Shown one piece after another: positions 53,684 through 62,152 of a stretch of 64,000 bases of DNA. The stretch covers positions 248,001 to 312,000 of the forward strand of contig NZ_OY764864.1 in assembly GCF_963668515.1 (NCBI RefSeq), given 5' to 3'. Source of the DNA: an uncultured Ilyobacter sp. Its GTDB lineage: Bacteria > Fusobacteriota > Fusobacteriia > Fusobacteriales > Fusobacteriaceae. The position numbers and the translations under genes were made by a program. The notes under the pieces were generated by a model. The model did no database searches, was not told the DNA's origin, and saw only the letters and a list, made by a program, of their open reading frames with translations. Numbering within the stretch: position 1 is the stretch's first letter; the number at the start of each line of letters is the position of its first letter.

Positions 53684-54889
53684 ATGAGAAAAGTATATAT
53701 AGTAAGCGCCAAAAGAACAGCTGTTGGAACTTTTTTAGGTGGATTAAGTAGCATTTCTCCAGCTGAATTGGGAGGAGCAGTTATAAGAAATATTATTGAA
53801 GAGTCAGGTATTGATCCTAAAAACCTTGACGAAGTTGTAATTGGAAATGTACTCCCTGCAGGTCATGGACAAGGAATAGGGAGACAGGCTGCTGTGGCAG
53901 GAGGAGTTCCTTATGAAGTTCCAGCTTATTCACTAAACATTATCTGTGGAAGCGGAATGAAGTCTGTAATCTCAGCTTATAGCAACATCAAATCAGGGGA
54001 AGCTAATCTTATCATTGCAGGTGGAACTGAATCTATGTCTCAGGCAGGTTTTGTACTTCCTGCAGCAGTAAGAGGCGGTCACAAGATGGCTGACATAAAA
54101 ATGATTGACCACATGATAAAAGATGCTCTGACAGATTCTTTTAATGACTATCATATGGGAATAACAGCTGAAAATATTGTTGAGAAGTATGGTCTTACAA
54201 GAGATGCTCAAGATAAATTCGCAATGGAATCTCAAAAGAGAGCCATTGCAGCAGTAGACTCTGGAAGATTTAAAGATGAGATTGTTCCTGTAGAAGTTAA
54301 AAGCAGAAAGGGAAGCGTTATTGTAGATCAAGATGAACATCCAAATAGAAAAACTACTCCAGAAATTCTTGCAAAATTAAGACCGGCCTTTAAAAAAGAC
54401 GGTAGTGTAACAGCTGGAAATGCATCGGGTCTAAATGATGGAGCAAGTATGCTACTTCTTGCCTCTGAAGAAGCTGTGGAAAAATATAATCTTAAACCCA
54501 TTGCTGAAATAATATCTACAGGTCAGGGAGGAGTGGATCCTTCTATAATGGGAATGGGACCTGTTCCTGCCATAAACAATGCACTTAGTAAATTAGAAAT
54601 GAAGCTTGAAGATATAGAGCTTTTAGAACTAAATGAAGCCTTCGCAGCTCAGTCTTTAGGAGTAATGACCGAACTTTCAGAACAGCACGGTGTCTCACTT
54701 GATTGGTTCTCAGAAAGAACAAATGTGAATGGTGGAGCCATAGCACTAGGACATCCTGTAGGAGCATCAGGAAACAGAATAATAACAACACTTATTCATG
54801 AAATGATAAAAAGAGATGTAAAAACAGGTTTGGCCTCACTGTGCATAGGTGGAGGGATGGGAACTGCAGTTATACTAAAAAAACTTTAA
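53684..54889 (+). CDS. Acetyl-CoA acetyltransferase (thiolase)
   Basis: Cleaves acetoacetyl-CoA to two acetyl-CoA, or the reverse. The 401-residue protein has the nucleophile C88 (NIICGSGMKSV), GHPVGASG with H357, and the acid/base C387 (LCIGGGMG), all typical of biosynthetic-type thiolases. Degradative operation is favoured by CoA and fits the operon. ATG at 53684 follows AAAGGAGA. It is 24 nt after the dehydrogenase. Confidence 0.93.
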   Translation: MRKVYIVSAKRTAVGTFLGGLSSISPAELGGAVIRNIIEESGIDPKNLDEVVIGNVLPAGHGQGIGRQAAVAGGVPYEVPAYSLNIICGSGMKSVISAYSNIKSGEANLIIAGGTESMSQAGFVLPAAVRGGHKMADIKMIDHMIKDALTDSFNDYHMGITAENIVEKYGLTRDAQDKFAMESQKRAIAAVDSGRFKDEIVPVEVKSRKGSVIVDQDEHPNRKTTPEILAKLRPAFKKDGSVTAGNASGLNDGASMLLLASEEAVEKYNLKPIAEIISTGQGGVDPSIMGMGPVPAINNALSKLEMKLEDIELLELNEAFAAQSLGVMTELSEQHGVSLDWFSERTNVNGGAIALGHPVGASGNRIITTLIHEMIKRDVKTGLASLCIGGGMGTAVILKKL

Positions 54890-54964
54890 CTGATTGGGGG
54901 AATTTTCCCCCATCCTAAAAAATATTCTATGTGAAAAAATTCTGTATAAAAAGGAGTGAGATAG

Positions 54965-55369
54965 ATGGAATATTCAGAACTAAAGCTTGGAATGAAAAGC
55001 AGTGTAACTAAAACTATAACTGAAACAGATGTAATTCTTTATTCAGGAATAAGTTTAGATACAAATCCTGCACATCTAAATGAGGAATACGCTAAAAATA
55101 CAATGTTTAAAAAAAGAATTGCACACGGGATGCTAACTGCAGGTCTCATATCAGCAGTCCTTGGGACAAGGCTTCCTGGAGAAGGAAGTATTTATATGGG
55201 GCAGGAATTAAAATTTAAAGCTCCGGTGTATATGGGAGATACAATTACCGCTGAAGTTGAAATTATAGAGCTTATAGATGAAAAAAATCAAATAATACTG
55301 AAAACTGTATGTACTAATCAAGATGGAAAAGTAGTAATAGACGGAACAGCTAGAATAATGAAAAAATAA
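54965..55369 (+). CDS. MaoC-family (R)-specific enoyl-CoA hydratase (PhaJ-like)
   Basis: A 134-residue hot-dog-fold enzyme. SLDTNPAHLNEEYA carries the catalytic pair D32 and H37, and KRIAHGMLTAGLIS is the second PhaJ signature. It interconverts (R)-3-hydroxybutyryl-CoA and crotonyl-CoA. Clostridial butyrate operons use an (S)-specific crotonase instead, so its presence makes the operon (R)-specific throughout. ATG at 54965 follows AAGGAGTGAG. Confidence 0.88.
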   Translation: MEYSELKLGMKSSVTKTITETDVILYSGISLDTNPAHLNEEYAKNTMFKKRIAHGMLTAGLISAVLGTRLPGEGSIYMGQELKFKAPVYMGDTITAEVEIIELIDEKNQIILKTVCTNQDGKVVIDGTARIMKK

Positions 55370-55413
55370 TATATTTCAATCAAAAAACAACTTGATTATG
55401 AGGAGTGAAAAAT

Positions 55414-56559
55414 ATGAATTTCGAGTTACCTAAAACGCATGTGCTTTTTAGACAAATGATCAGAGAATTTGTTGAGAACGAAGTAAAGCCAATAGCTGCA
55501 GATATAGACGAGGAAGAAAGATTTCCAATTGAAACTGTAAAAAAGATGAATGATATAGGACTTATGGGGATCCCTGTTCCAAAAGAATACGGCGGTGCCG
55601 GTGGTGATAACCTTATGTACGCAATGGCAGTAGAGGAGCTCTCAAAAGCTTGCGCAACTACTGGCGTAATAGTGTCGGCACATACTTCTCTTGGAATGGC
55701 ACCAATTTTGGAGTTTGGAACAGACGCTCAAAAGAAAAAATATTTACCGAAGATGACTACAGGAGAATGGTTGGGAGCCTTTGGGCTTACTGAACCAAAT
55801 GCAGGAACTGATGCAGCAGGTCAGCAGACAACAGCTCATTTTGATGAAAAAACCAATGAATGGGTACTGAATGGTTCTAAAATATTTATAACAAACGCAG
55901 GGTATGCCCATGTATATATAATCTTTGCTATGACAGATAAATCAAAAGGTTTAAAAGGAATATCGGCATTTATTTTAGAAGCAGATACTCCAGGATTTAG
56001 TGTAGGTAAAAAAGAGAAAAAATTGGGAATAAAAGGTTCTGCAACTTGTGAATTAATTATGGAAGATTGCAGAGTCCCTAAGGACAACTTATTGGGGGCT
56101 GTAGGAAAAGGATTCAAAATAGCGATGATGACCCTTGATGGTGGAAGAATCGGTATTGCGTCTCAGGCACTGGGAATTTCGCAGGGGGCTCTAGATGAAA
56201 GTATCAGCTATGTAAAAGAAAGAAAACAATTTGGAAGAAGTATATCAGTATTTCAAAATACACAATTTCAGCTTGCAGACATGCATACTAAAACTGAGGC
56301 AGCAAGAATGTTAGTGTACAGTGCCGCGTGGAAAAAATCAAATAAAAAGCCATATTCACAAGATGCAGCTATGGCCAAATTGATGGCTGCGGAGATAGCT
56401 ATGGAAGTGACAACCAAGGCTGTACAACTTCACGGAGGATATGGATATACCAGAGAATATCCTGTGGAAAGAATGATGAGAGACGCTAAGATCACTGAAA
56501 TATATGAGGGAACATCTGAAGTGCAAAAGATGGTAATTGCAGCCGGACTTCTTAAATAA
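55414..56559 (+). CDS. Acyl-CoA (butyryl-CoA) dehydrogenase
   Basis: FAD enzyme reducing crotonyl-CoA to butyryl-CoA with electrons from EtfAB. The 381-residue protein has FGLTEPNAGTD (FAD binding), RKQFGRSISVFQ, QLHGGYGY and the catalytic Glu in TEIYEGTSEVQ near the C-terminus. This matches short-chain enzymes (Bcd) of anaerobes. I chose ATG at 55414 behind GAGGAG; an in-frame GTG at 55405 overlaps it. Directly upstream of etfBA, as in butyrate-forming clostridia. Confidence 0.92.
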   Translation: MNFELPKTHVLFRQMIREFVENEVKPIAADIDEEERFPIETVKKMNDIGLMGIPVPKEYGGAGGDNLMYAMAVEELSKACATTGVIVSAHTSLGMAPILEFGTDAQKKKYLPKMTTGEWLGAFGLTEPNAGTDAAGQQTTAHFDEKTNEWVLNGSKIFITNAGYAHVYIIFAMTDKSKGLKGISAFILEADTPGFSVGKKEKKLGIKGSATCELIMEDCRVPKDNLLGAVGKGFKIAMMTLDGGRIGIASQALGISQGALDESISYVKERKQFGRSISVFQNTQFQLADMHTKTEAARMLVYSAAWKKSNKKPYSQDAAMAKLMAAEIAMEVTTKAVQLHGGYGYTREYPVERMMRDAKITEIYEGTSEVQKMVIAAGLLK

Positions 56560-56606
56560 AAATAAGTAACAAAAATTTTGAATTATGTTAAAAAAAGGAG
56601 ATAATG

Positions 56607-57389
56607 ATGAAGATAGTAGTTTGTGTAAAACAGGTTCCCGATACTACAGAGATCAGATTAGACCCTGTAACTGGAACACTAATAAGAGACGGAGTACCTA
56701 GTATTATTAATCCTGACGATAAGGCCGGACTAGAAGAGGCTTTAAAGCTTAAAGATAAATTTGGAGCTCATGTTACTGCAATTACAATGGGTCCTCCTCA
56801 AGCGCAAGAAGCTTTGAGAGAAACTCTCGCAATGGGTGCAGACAGAGCAATCTTACTTACAGATAGAAAATTTGCAGGAGCAGATACCCTAGCGACCTCC
56901 AATGCCCTTGCTGCTGCAATAAAAGAACTTGACTATGATTTGATCATAGCAGGAAGGCAGGCTATAGACGGAGACACTGCTCAAGTTGGCCCGCAAATCG
57001 CAGAACATTTGGGAATGCCACAGGTCTCTTATGTAAAAAATATAGAGTGTGATGAAGACAAGACTTTAACAATAAAAAGAGCTGTTGAAGACGGATATTA
57101 CCTTCTCCAAGTTCAAATGCCTTGCCTTGTTACAGTATTGACTGAGGCAAACAAACCTAGATATATGTCTGTAAAAGGTATCGTTGAAGCCTATGACACA
57201 GATGTGGAGGTATGGGATACTACAAATATTACTGTAGACCTTGAAAAACTAGGATTAAAGGGTTCCCCTACAAAGGTAAGGAAGTCATTTACAAAGGGAG
57301 CAAAACAAGCTGGAAAGGTTTATGAATTAGAACCTAAAGAAGCGGCAAAGTTGATCGTAGAAAAACTCAAAGAGAGCTTTGTTATCTAA
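56607..57389 (+). CDS. etfB: Electron-transfer flavoprotein beta subunit
   Basis: Small subunit of the EtfAB complex, 260 residues from the second of two adjacent ATG codons (56607; 56604 is only 3 nt from AAGGAG). VCVKQVPDTTEIRLDP opens it, and GRQAIDGDTAQVGPQIAEHL is the flavin/AMP-binding signature. The sequence style is that of EtfB in clostridia and Acidaminococcus, where EtfAB-Bcd bifurcates electrons from NADH to crotonyl-CoA and ferredoxin; bifurcation here is likely but unproven. etfA follows by 33 nt. Confidence 0.92.
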   Translation: MKIVVCVKQVPDTTEIRLDPVTGTLIRDGVPSIINPDDKAGLEEALKLKDKFGAHVTAITMGPPQAQEALRETLAMGADRAILLTDRKFAGADTLATSNALAAAIKELDYDLIIAGRQAIDGDTAQVGPQIAEHLGMPQVSYVKNIECDEDKTLTIKRAVEDGYYLLQVQMPCLVTVLTEANKPRYMSVKGIVEAYDTDVEVWDTTNITVDLEKLGLKGSPTKVRKSFTKGAKQAGKVYELEPKEAAKLIVEKLKESFVI

Positions 57390-57422
57390 ATTAAATAAAA
57401 ATTAAAAAAGGAGAAAAATAAG

Positions 57423-58433
57423 ATGAATTTAGATGATTATAGAGGAATCTTAGTATTTGCAGAGCAAAGAGAAGGAGAGATCCAGAATGTGGGACTCGAA
57501 CTTCTAGGAAAAGCAAAAGAACTGGCTTCTGAAATAAACGAAGAGGTTACGGCGATTCTACTTGGATATCAAGTGGAACATTTATCTAAAGAATTGATTT
57601 CATATGGAGCGGATAAAGTTGTTGTTGTAGACAAGGAAGAGCTTAAGTTTTATGATACAGAAGCTTACGCGCAGGCTTTTTCATCAGTTATAGAGGATAA
57701 AAAACCTGAAATCGTTTTGGTAGGAGCTACAACTATAGGAAGAGACCTTGGTCCTAGAGTCTCTGCAAGAGTTGTTACTGGACTTACTGCTGACTGTACA
57801 AAACTTGAGATTTCAGAAGATAGAGAACTTCTTATGACAAGACCTGCTTTTGGCGGAAATTTAATGGCTACAATAATCTGCCCTGATCATAGACCACAGA
57901 TGTCAACAGTAAGACCTGGAGTAATGCAAAAATTCTCAAAAGATGAGTCTAGAACAGGTGAAGTTGAAAAATTTGATGTGGAATTTGATAAATCGAAAAT
58001 GAAGGTAAAAATAATTGAAATAATAAAAGAAGAAAAAGAGAAAATAGATATTACAGAAGCCAATGTCCTAATTTCTGGAGGAAGAGGAGTCGGAAGTGCC
58101 GATAACTTCAAAAAACTAGAGGGACTTGCAGAAGAGGTAGGTGGAACTGTCTCTGCATCGAGAGCAATTATAGATTCAGGTTGGATAGATCACGACAGAC
58201 AGGTTGGACAAACAGGTAAAACAGTAAGGCCTGATATCTATTTCGCATTAGGAATTTCAGGGGCAATACAGCACGTAGCTGGAATGGAAGAATCAGAGTA
58301 CATAATAGCTATAAATAAGGATAAAGAAGCTCCTATATTTAATATTTCAGATTTAGGAATTGTAGGAGATGTTTCAAAAATAGTTCCTATGATCACAGAA
58401 GAAATAAAAACATTGAAAAGTCAAAAGAATTAA
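57423..58433 (+). CDS. etfA: Electron-transfer flavoprotein alpha subunit
   Basis: Large subunit of EtfAB, 336 residues. The C-terminal FAD domain has SGGRGVGSADNFKKL, SRAIIDSGW, the QVGQTGKTVRPDIYFALGIS stretch and HVAGMEES, the usual EtfA signature. With etfB and the acyl-CoA dehydrogenase it forms the crotonyl-CoA reduction module. There is no extra N-terminal ferredoxin domain. ATG at 57423 follows AAGGAG. Last gene of the operon; a strong hairpin terminator follows. Confidence 0.93.
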   Translation: MNLDDYRGILVFAEQREGEIQNVGLELLGKAKELASEINEEVTAILLGYQVEHLSKELISYGADKVVVVDKEELKFYDTEAYAQAFSSVIEDKKPEIVLVGATTIGRDLGPRVSARVVTGLTADCTKLEISEDRELLMTRPAFGGNLMATIICPDHRPQMSTVRPGVMQKFSKDESRTGEVEKFDVEFDKSKMKVKIIEIIKEEKEKIDITEANVLISGGRGVGSADNFKKLEGLAEEVGGTVSASRAIIDSGWIDHDRQVGQTGKTVRPDIYFALGISGAIQHVAGMEESEYIIAINKDKEAPIFNISDLGIVGDVSKIVPMITEEIKTLKSQKN

Positions 58434-58463
58434 AATTTTAATTTTTTCAAAACTTAAAATATT

Positions 58464-58507
58464 CTCTCGAATCATTAGATGAAAAATCTATTGATTTGAG
58501 AGGTTTT
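58464..58507 (+). terminator. Terminator of the 3-hydroxybutyrate operon
   Basis: CTCTCGAATCATTAGAT pairs with ATCTATTGATTTGAGAG (few mismatches) around GAAAA, followed by GTTTTTTATT. Confidence 0.8.
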
Positions 58508-58577
58508 TTATTGAATAAGGTAATATTTCTAATGCCCATTAAATCTTAGCTCTTAGCCTAAGGCTGCGTATAAGGGG

Positions 58578-58635
58578 AAAAAGAGGGCGGCTCAAGTAGG
58601 AAAACTACTTGTGGGTCACCCTCTTTGATTTTTTT
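58578..58635. repeat. Hairpin repeat, copy 2
   Basis: AAAGAGGGCGGCTCAAGTAG and CTACTTGTGGGTCACCCTCT form a stem with GAAAA loop, then TTTGATTTTTTT. It matches the hairpin at 39667-39720, the left arm being more diverged. The rest of the 58434-58769 gap holds the operon terminator and nothing else recognisable. Confidence 0.6.
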
Positions 58636-58769
58636 AGAATACATTTTTAATAAAGCAAAATATTTTTAATTAATAGATTATACTTCTGATTTTGGTATAG
58701 ACTCTCAATTAAAGACATAGGCTATTAAAAATATAACCATAGGTTTTCAAAAGGAGCAGGCTGGCTTAG

Positions 58770-60998
58770 CTATATCTTCTCATTTTCCATTATTTTTCTG
58801 ATGCTTCTGCTCACTTGAGCTGCAGAAACTGGTTTTATCAGATAATCATCCAATGTTTTATCTTTCATGTACTCTTCTAATGGTTCGTCAGAGTAGGCTG
58901 TTATTAAAATTGTTTTTACATTGGGCTGGTTTCTTTTTATTTTTTTTGCGATCTGTATGCCTGATATTTCAGGCATTGTAAGGTCTGTAACAATAATATC
59001 AAAATGATCTTTTATATAAGTGAATTTCTTTATAATCTCATCGCATTCCACCACGGAGCTAACACTGTATCCCAATTCATTTAGACCTTTTTTTAACATC
59101 TCTGCTATATCCTTGTCATCATCTATTATTAGGACTCTTTCTTTTCCCGTTATACCAGAAGATTGCGGCTCGATATTATCGAGAGCTTCATTTTTTTTTG
59201 CTTTTGGAATATATACTTCAAATCGACTTCCAATATCTTTTTTGCTAGACACCTTTATCATGCCGCCGTGTTTTGTAACTATTCCTTGAACGACAGAAAG
59301 ACCTAAGCCACTGCTTTTATCCGATAATTTTTTTGTGAAAAACGGGTCGAATATCTTGTCAATTATATCCTCCTCTATACCACATCCGTTGTCTTCAAAG
59401 GATATTTTGACGTACTCTCTTCCAGAATCATTATTTCCACCAGATACTTCCTTCACCTGGTATTTGGAAATATCTAAGCTTATTTTTAATATTCCATGTT
59501 TTCTATTTTTCATTGCATTACATGCATTTGTACACAGATTTAATATAACCTGGTGTATCTGTGTTTCATTTGCATAGATATTGCCGCAATTCTCTTTGAT
59601 CTCTTTTATAATTTTCACGTTAGAGGGCAGTACGAATTCTGAGAATTTCAATGCATCTTCTAATACACTATTTACTGGAATTATATTGTACTTTATTTTT
59701 ATGTTTTTGTCTCCGCTGAATACCCGGATATGGTCTATGATCTCCTGAGCCCTTTTAGAAGAATTATATATAGCTTCAGCATCTTCATAATTATCAAGGT
59801 CCGGGTCTAAGTTTCTAAGAAGTATCTCAGAATGCCCCATTATAGGTGTCAGGACATTATTAAATTCGTGAGCTATTCCTCCAGTCAGAGTTCCTATTGT
59901 TTCGAGTTTTCTCCTGTGGTGAAGTTCGGCATCTTTTTTTCTAAGTTCTTCTGAGGATTTATTGATCTCCCTCAGATAGTTTGTTTCCATCTCGTAGGCT
60001 TCTTTGTTTTTGATCATTCTTACAATCCAAAATACTATACAGGAGGATATTACTATGATAAATGTGGAGATTAAAATGCTGCCATAAAGGTAGTCTCTTA
60101 TGGGTTTGGTAATCTCGTCATAGGATGATACCACTGAAACTATCCAGAAATCACTTGAAAAATTAATTCTGGAGAAAACATTTATTTTTTTTGTAAGCAC
60201 CAAGGTATCCTGGGGCCACCAGTAGGAATGATAGATATGAAAACCTTCGTTCTGAGTTAACTGCTTTTTAAATAAGCTAGCTATACCCCTGTAATCGAGG
60301 TTGGGGTATTTTTTTTTTCTAGATGTGATGACAAAATCTCCAACCTGTCCTTTTGAAGGATGCATGAGGATTTTTCCGGTGCTGTCCTTTACCACAGCAT
60401 AACCAAATTCTCCTATTTTCACGGGTTTTAATAAAAGTTCATTCATATTTTCTAGTTTTATTTTACCGAATATTATTCCTACAAGTTTATTTTTAATTAT
60501 AACTGGTTCTACTATATTTATGGAAAGAGTATCGTACCTGTCATGGTAAGGAAAACCTATATATGAATCTTTTCTTGCTTTGACATAACTTATTTCGTCA
60601 TAAAAATCTTCGCCAGTGACTATAAAATCTTCCTTGGGGTAGCTTAAGAAAAATCTATTTCTAGCCTCCATATAATTTAGATTTGAAACTTCCTCATCTT
60701 GATTGAGGTAAAATGTTTCCATGGCTTTTAAGATGTAGTCTTGGTGTGGTTCGTCTGGAGAAGCTTCCATATGATGGGCTATGTCTGCGGATAAAATTCT
60801 GAGAGCTTTTTCTTTTTCACCGACATATAAGTTCAAACTTCTTCCTATGGATTTTGATATGGTCATAAGGTGTTTTATCTGTTGTGTCATCACTGTATCT
60901 TGATATTTCACATAACCCTGATAACTGATTCTGCTTACAATTAAAGCTATGAAAATAATTGCTATTATTGACAGGAATTTCAATTTATTTTTTTTCAA
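58770..60998 (-). CDS. Hybrid sensor histidine kinase (module 2)
   Basis: Paralogue of the kinase at 44508, 742 residues, with the same order: membrane segments at about 7-27 and 308-330, double-Cache sensor between them, phospho-acceptor H377 (IAHEFNNVLTPIMGHSE), ATPase domain (NLCTNACNAM, GLGLSVVQG) and C-terminal receiver with D672 (VTDLTMPEIS). The cytoplasmic parts are more alike than the sensor parts, as expected if the two recognise different ligands. ATG at 60998 follows AAAGGAGAAG. Divergent from its regulator across 160 bp. Confidence 0.92.
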   Translation of the reverse strand: MKKNKLKFLSIIAIIFIALIVSRISYQGYVKYQDTVMTQQIKHLMTISKSIGRSLNLYVGEKEKALRILSADIAHHMEASPDEPHQDYILKAMETFYLNQDEEVSNLNYMEARNRFFLSYPKEDFIVTGEDFYDEISYVKARKDSYIGFPYHDRYDTLSINIVEPVIIKNKLVGIIFGKIKLENMNELLLKPVKIGEFGYAVVKDSTGKILMHPSKGQVGDFVITSRKKKYPNLDYRGIASLFKKQLTQNEGFHIYHSYWWPQDTLVLTKKINVFSRINFSSDFWIVSVVSSYDEITKPIRDYLYGSILISTFIIVISSCIVFWIVRMIKNKEAYEMETNYLREINKSSEELRKKDAELHHRRKLETIGTLTGGIAHEFNNVLTPIMGHSEILLRNLDPDLDNYEDAEAIYNSSKRAQEIIDHIRVFSGDKNIKIKYNIIPVNSVLEDALKFSEFVLPSNVKIIKEIKENCGNIYANETQIHQVILNLCTNACNAMKNRKHGILKISLDISKYQVKEVSGGNNDSGREYVKISFEDNGCGIEEDIIDKIFDPFFTKKLSDKSSGLGLSVVQGIVTKHGGMIKVSSKKDIGSRFEVYIPKAKKNEALDNIEPQSSGITGKERVLIIDDDKDIAEMLKKGLNELGYSVSSVVECDEIIKKFTYIKDHFDIIVTDLTMPEISGIQIAKKIKRNQPNVKTILITAYSDEPLEEYMKDKTLDDYLIKPVSAAQVSRSIRKIMENEKI

Positions 60999-61158
60999 AA
61001 GCTTCTCCTTTCAATTAAGATAGATATGTAATATAATATAGTTAGCTAAATAGGTGATGTAAATTTTTTGAAAAAGAATTTTGTATACATATATATTATC
61101 ACATTTCTTCAATCACTTTAAATTAAAAAAAATATAAATAATAAGGAGGGCTTTTGAA

Positions 61159-61860
61159 TTGGACGGTTACAAGGTTCTATTGGTAGATGATGATGCAGCT
61201 ATATGTAAAGTTATAAAAAGAGCTCTGAAGCTTGAAAATATAGAAATAATATATGCGTCTAACGGAGAGAAAGCCTACTCTCTCGTAAGGGCTCAGGTTT
61301 TTGACCTTATAATACTTGATGTCAGTTTAGGTGATACCGACGGATTCGAGATTCTAAAAAAAATTCGGACAGAAGGAAATGATGTCCCTATAATTTTCCT
61401 CAGTGGAAATCAGCATGAAAATGATAAAATTCTTGCTTTGGGAATGGGTGCTGATGACTATATAACAAAACCCTTTAGTATATTTCTGCTTGTTGCAAAA
61501 ATTAAAGCTCACTTGCGAAGGGGTGATAAAATAAAAGAGTACCAGACTTCTCAAAAGAAAATTATCCAGGGGCCTTTTGTTTTGGATACCGAGACTTTTC
61601 AGCTTTTTAAAAATGAAAAAGAAGTATTTCTTTCGTCAAAAGAAATAATGCTTATGAAATTTTTTATGGAGAATCCAAACATGGTATTTTCAAAGGATCA
61701 AATTTATGAGAAAGTATGGAATAATTCCATAGTGGATGACAACACAATCATGGTCTATATGCGTCACTTGAGAAAAAAACTTGAAGATGACCCTAAAAAC
61801 CCAAAATTTTTCCAAACTGTTTGGGGGATAGGATATAAGTTTAATAATTTCATAAAATAA
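61159..61860 (+). CDS. OmpR-family response regulator (module 2)
   Basis: A 233-residue regulator: receiver with DDD at 10-12 and D54 (LIILDVSLGD), Lys in DDYITKPFS, and winged helix (SSKEIMLMKFFMENPNMVFS, YMRHLRKKLEDD). The recognition region is nearly identical to that of the regulator at 43650, so the two may bind similar sites. TTG at 61159 follows AAGGAGGG. It lies just before tctCBA and, by analogy with TctD of enterobacteria, probably activates it. Confidence 0.93.
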   Translation: MDGYKVLLVDDDAAICKVIKRALKLENIEIIYASNGEKAYSLVRAQVFDLIILDVSLGDTDGFEILKKIRTEGNDVPIIFLSGNQHENDKILALGMGADDYITKPFSIFLLVAKIKAHLRRGDKIKEYQTSQKKIIQGPFVLDTETFQLFKNEKEVFLSSKEIMLMKFFMENPNMVFSKDQIYEKVWNNSIVDDNTIMVYMRHLRKKLEDDPKNPKFFQTVWGIGYKFNNFIK

Positions 61861-61887
61861 ATTTATAAAAAAGAATATACTTTTCGT

Positions 61888-61920
61888 AAAAAAATGGTGT
61901 GCAGGTTACACCATTTTTTA
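61888..61920 (+). terminator. Terminator after regulator 2
   Basis: AAAAAATGGTGT and ACACCATTTTTT flank GCAGGTT. Confidence 0.85.
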
Positions 61921-62008
61921 TTTCAACCCACTGAAATGAGATGAGCTAAAAAAGAACATATATAACTTTAGTTGAAAATAAAAAACGATATTGAAATAAA
62001 AAAACCAA

Positions 62009-62071
62009 TTCCTTAATGGATTTTAAGGGAATAACTATAATATATTAAGGAGTTTAAATTAAACTCTTAAT
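62009..62071 (+). promoter_or_regulatory. tctC promoter region with two inverted repeats
   Basis: TTCCTTAATGGATTTTAAGGGAA (described by halves TTCCTTAA and TTAAGGGAA, 62009-62031) is followed by TATAAT at 62036-62041 with no good -35. A second dyad, ATTAAGGAGTTTA/TAAACTCTTAAT (62044-62071), lies around the expected start. CTTAATG is also present in the CitS-type operator. Confidence 0.45.
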
Positions 62072-62152
62072 ATCTACATAACAGGTGTAAGTGAAAAAAA
62101 TTAATTTTCAGAATTTAAATTATTTTTTAAAAAAATAGAGGAGGGATCAACT

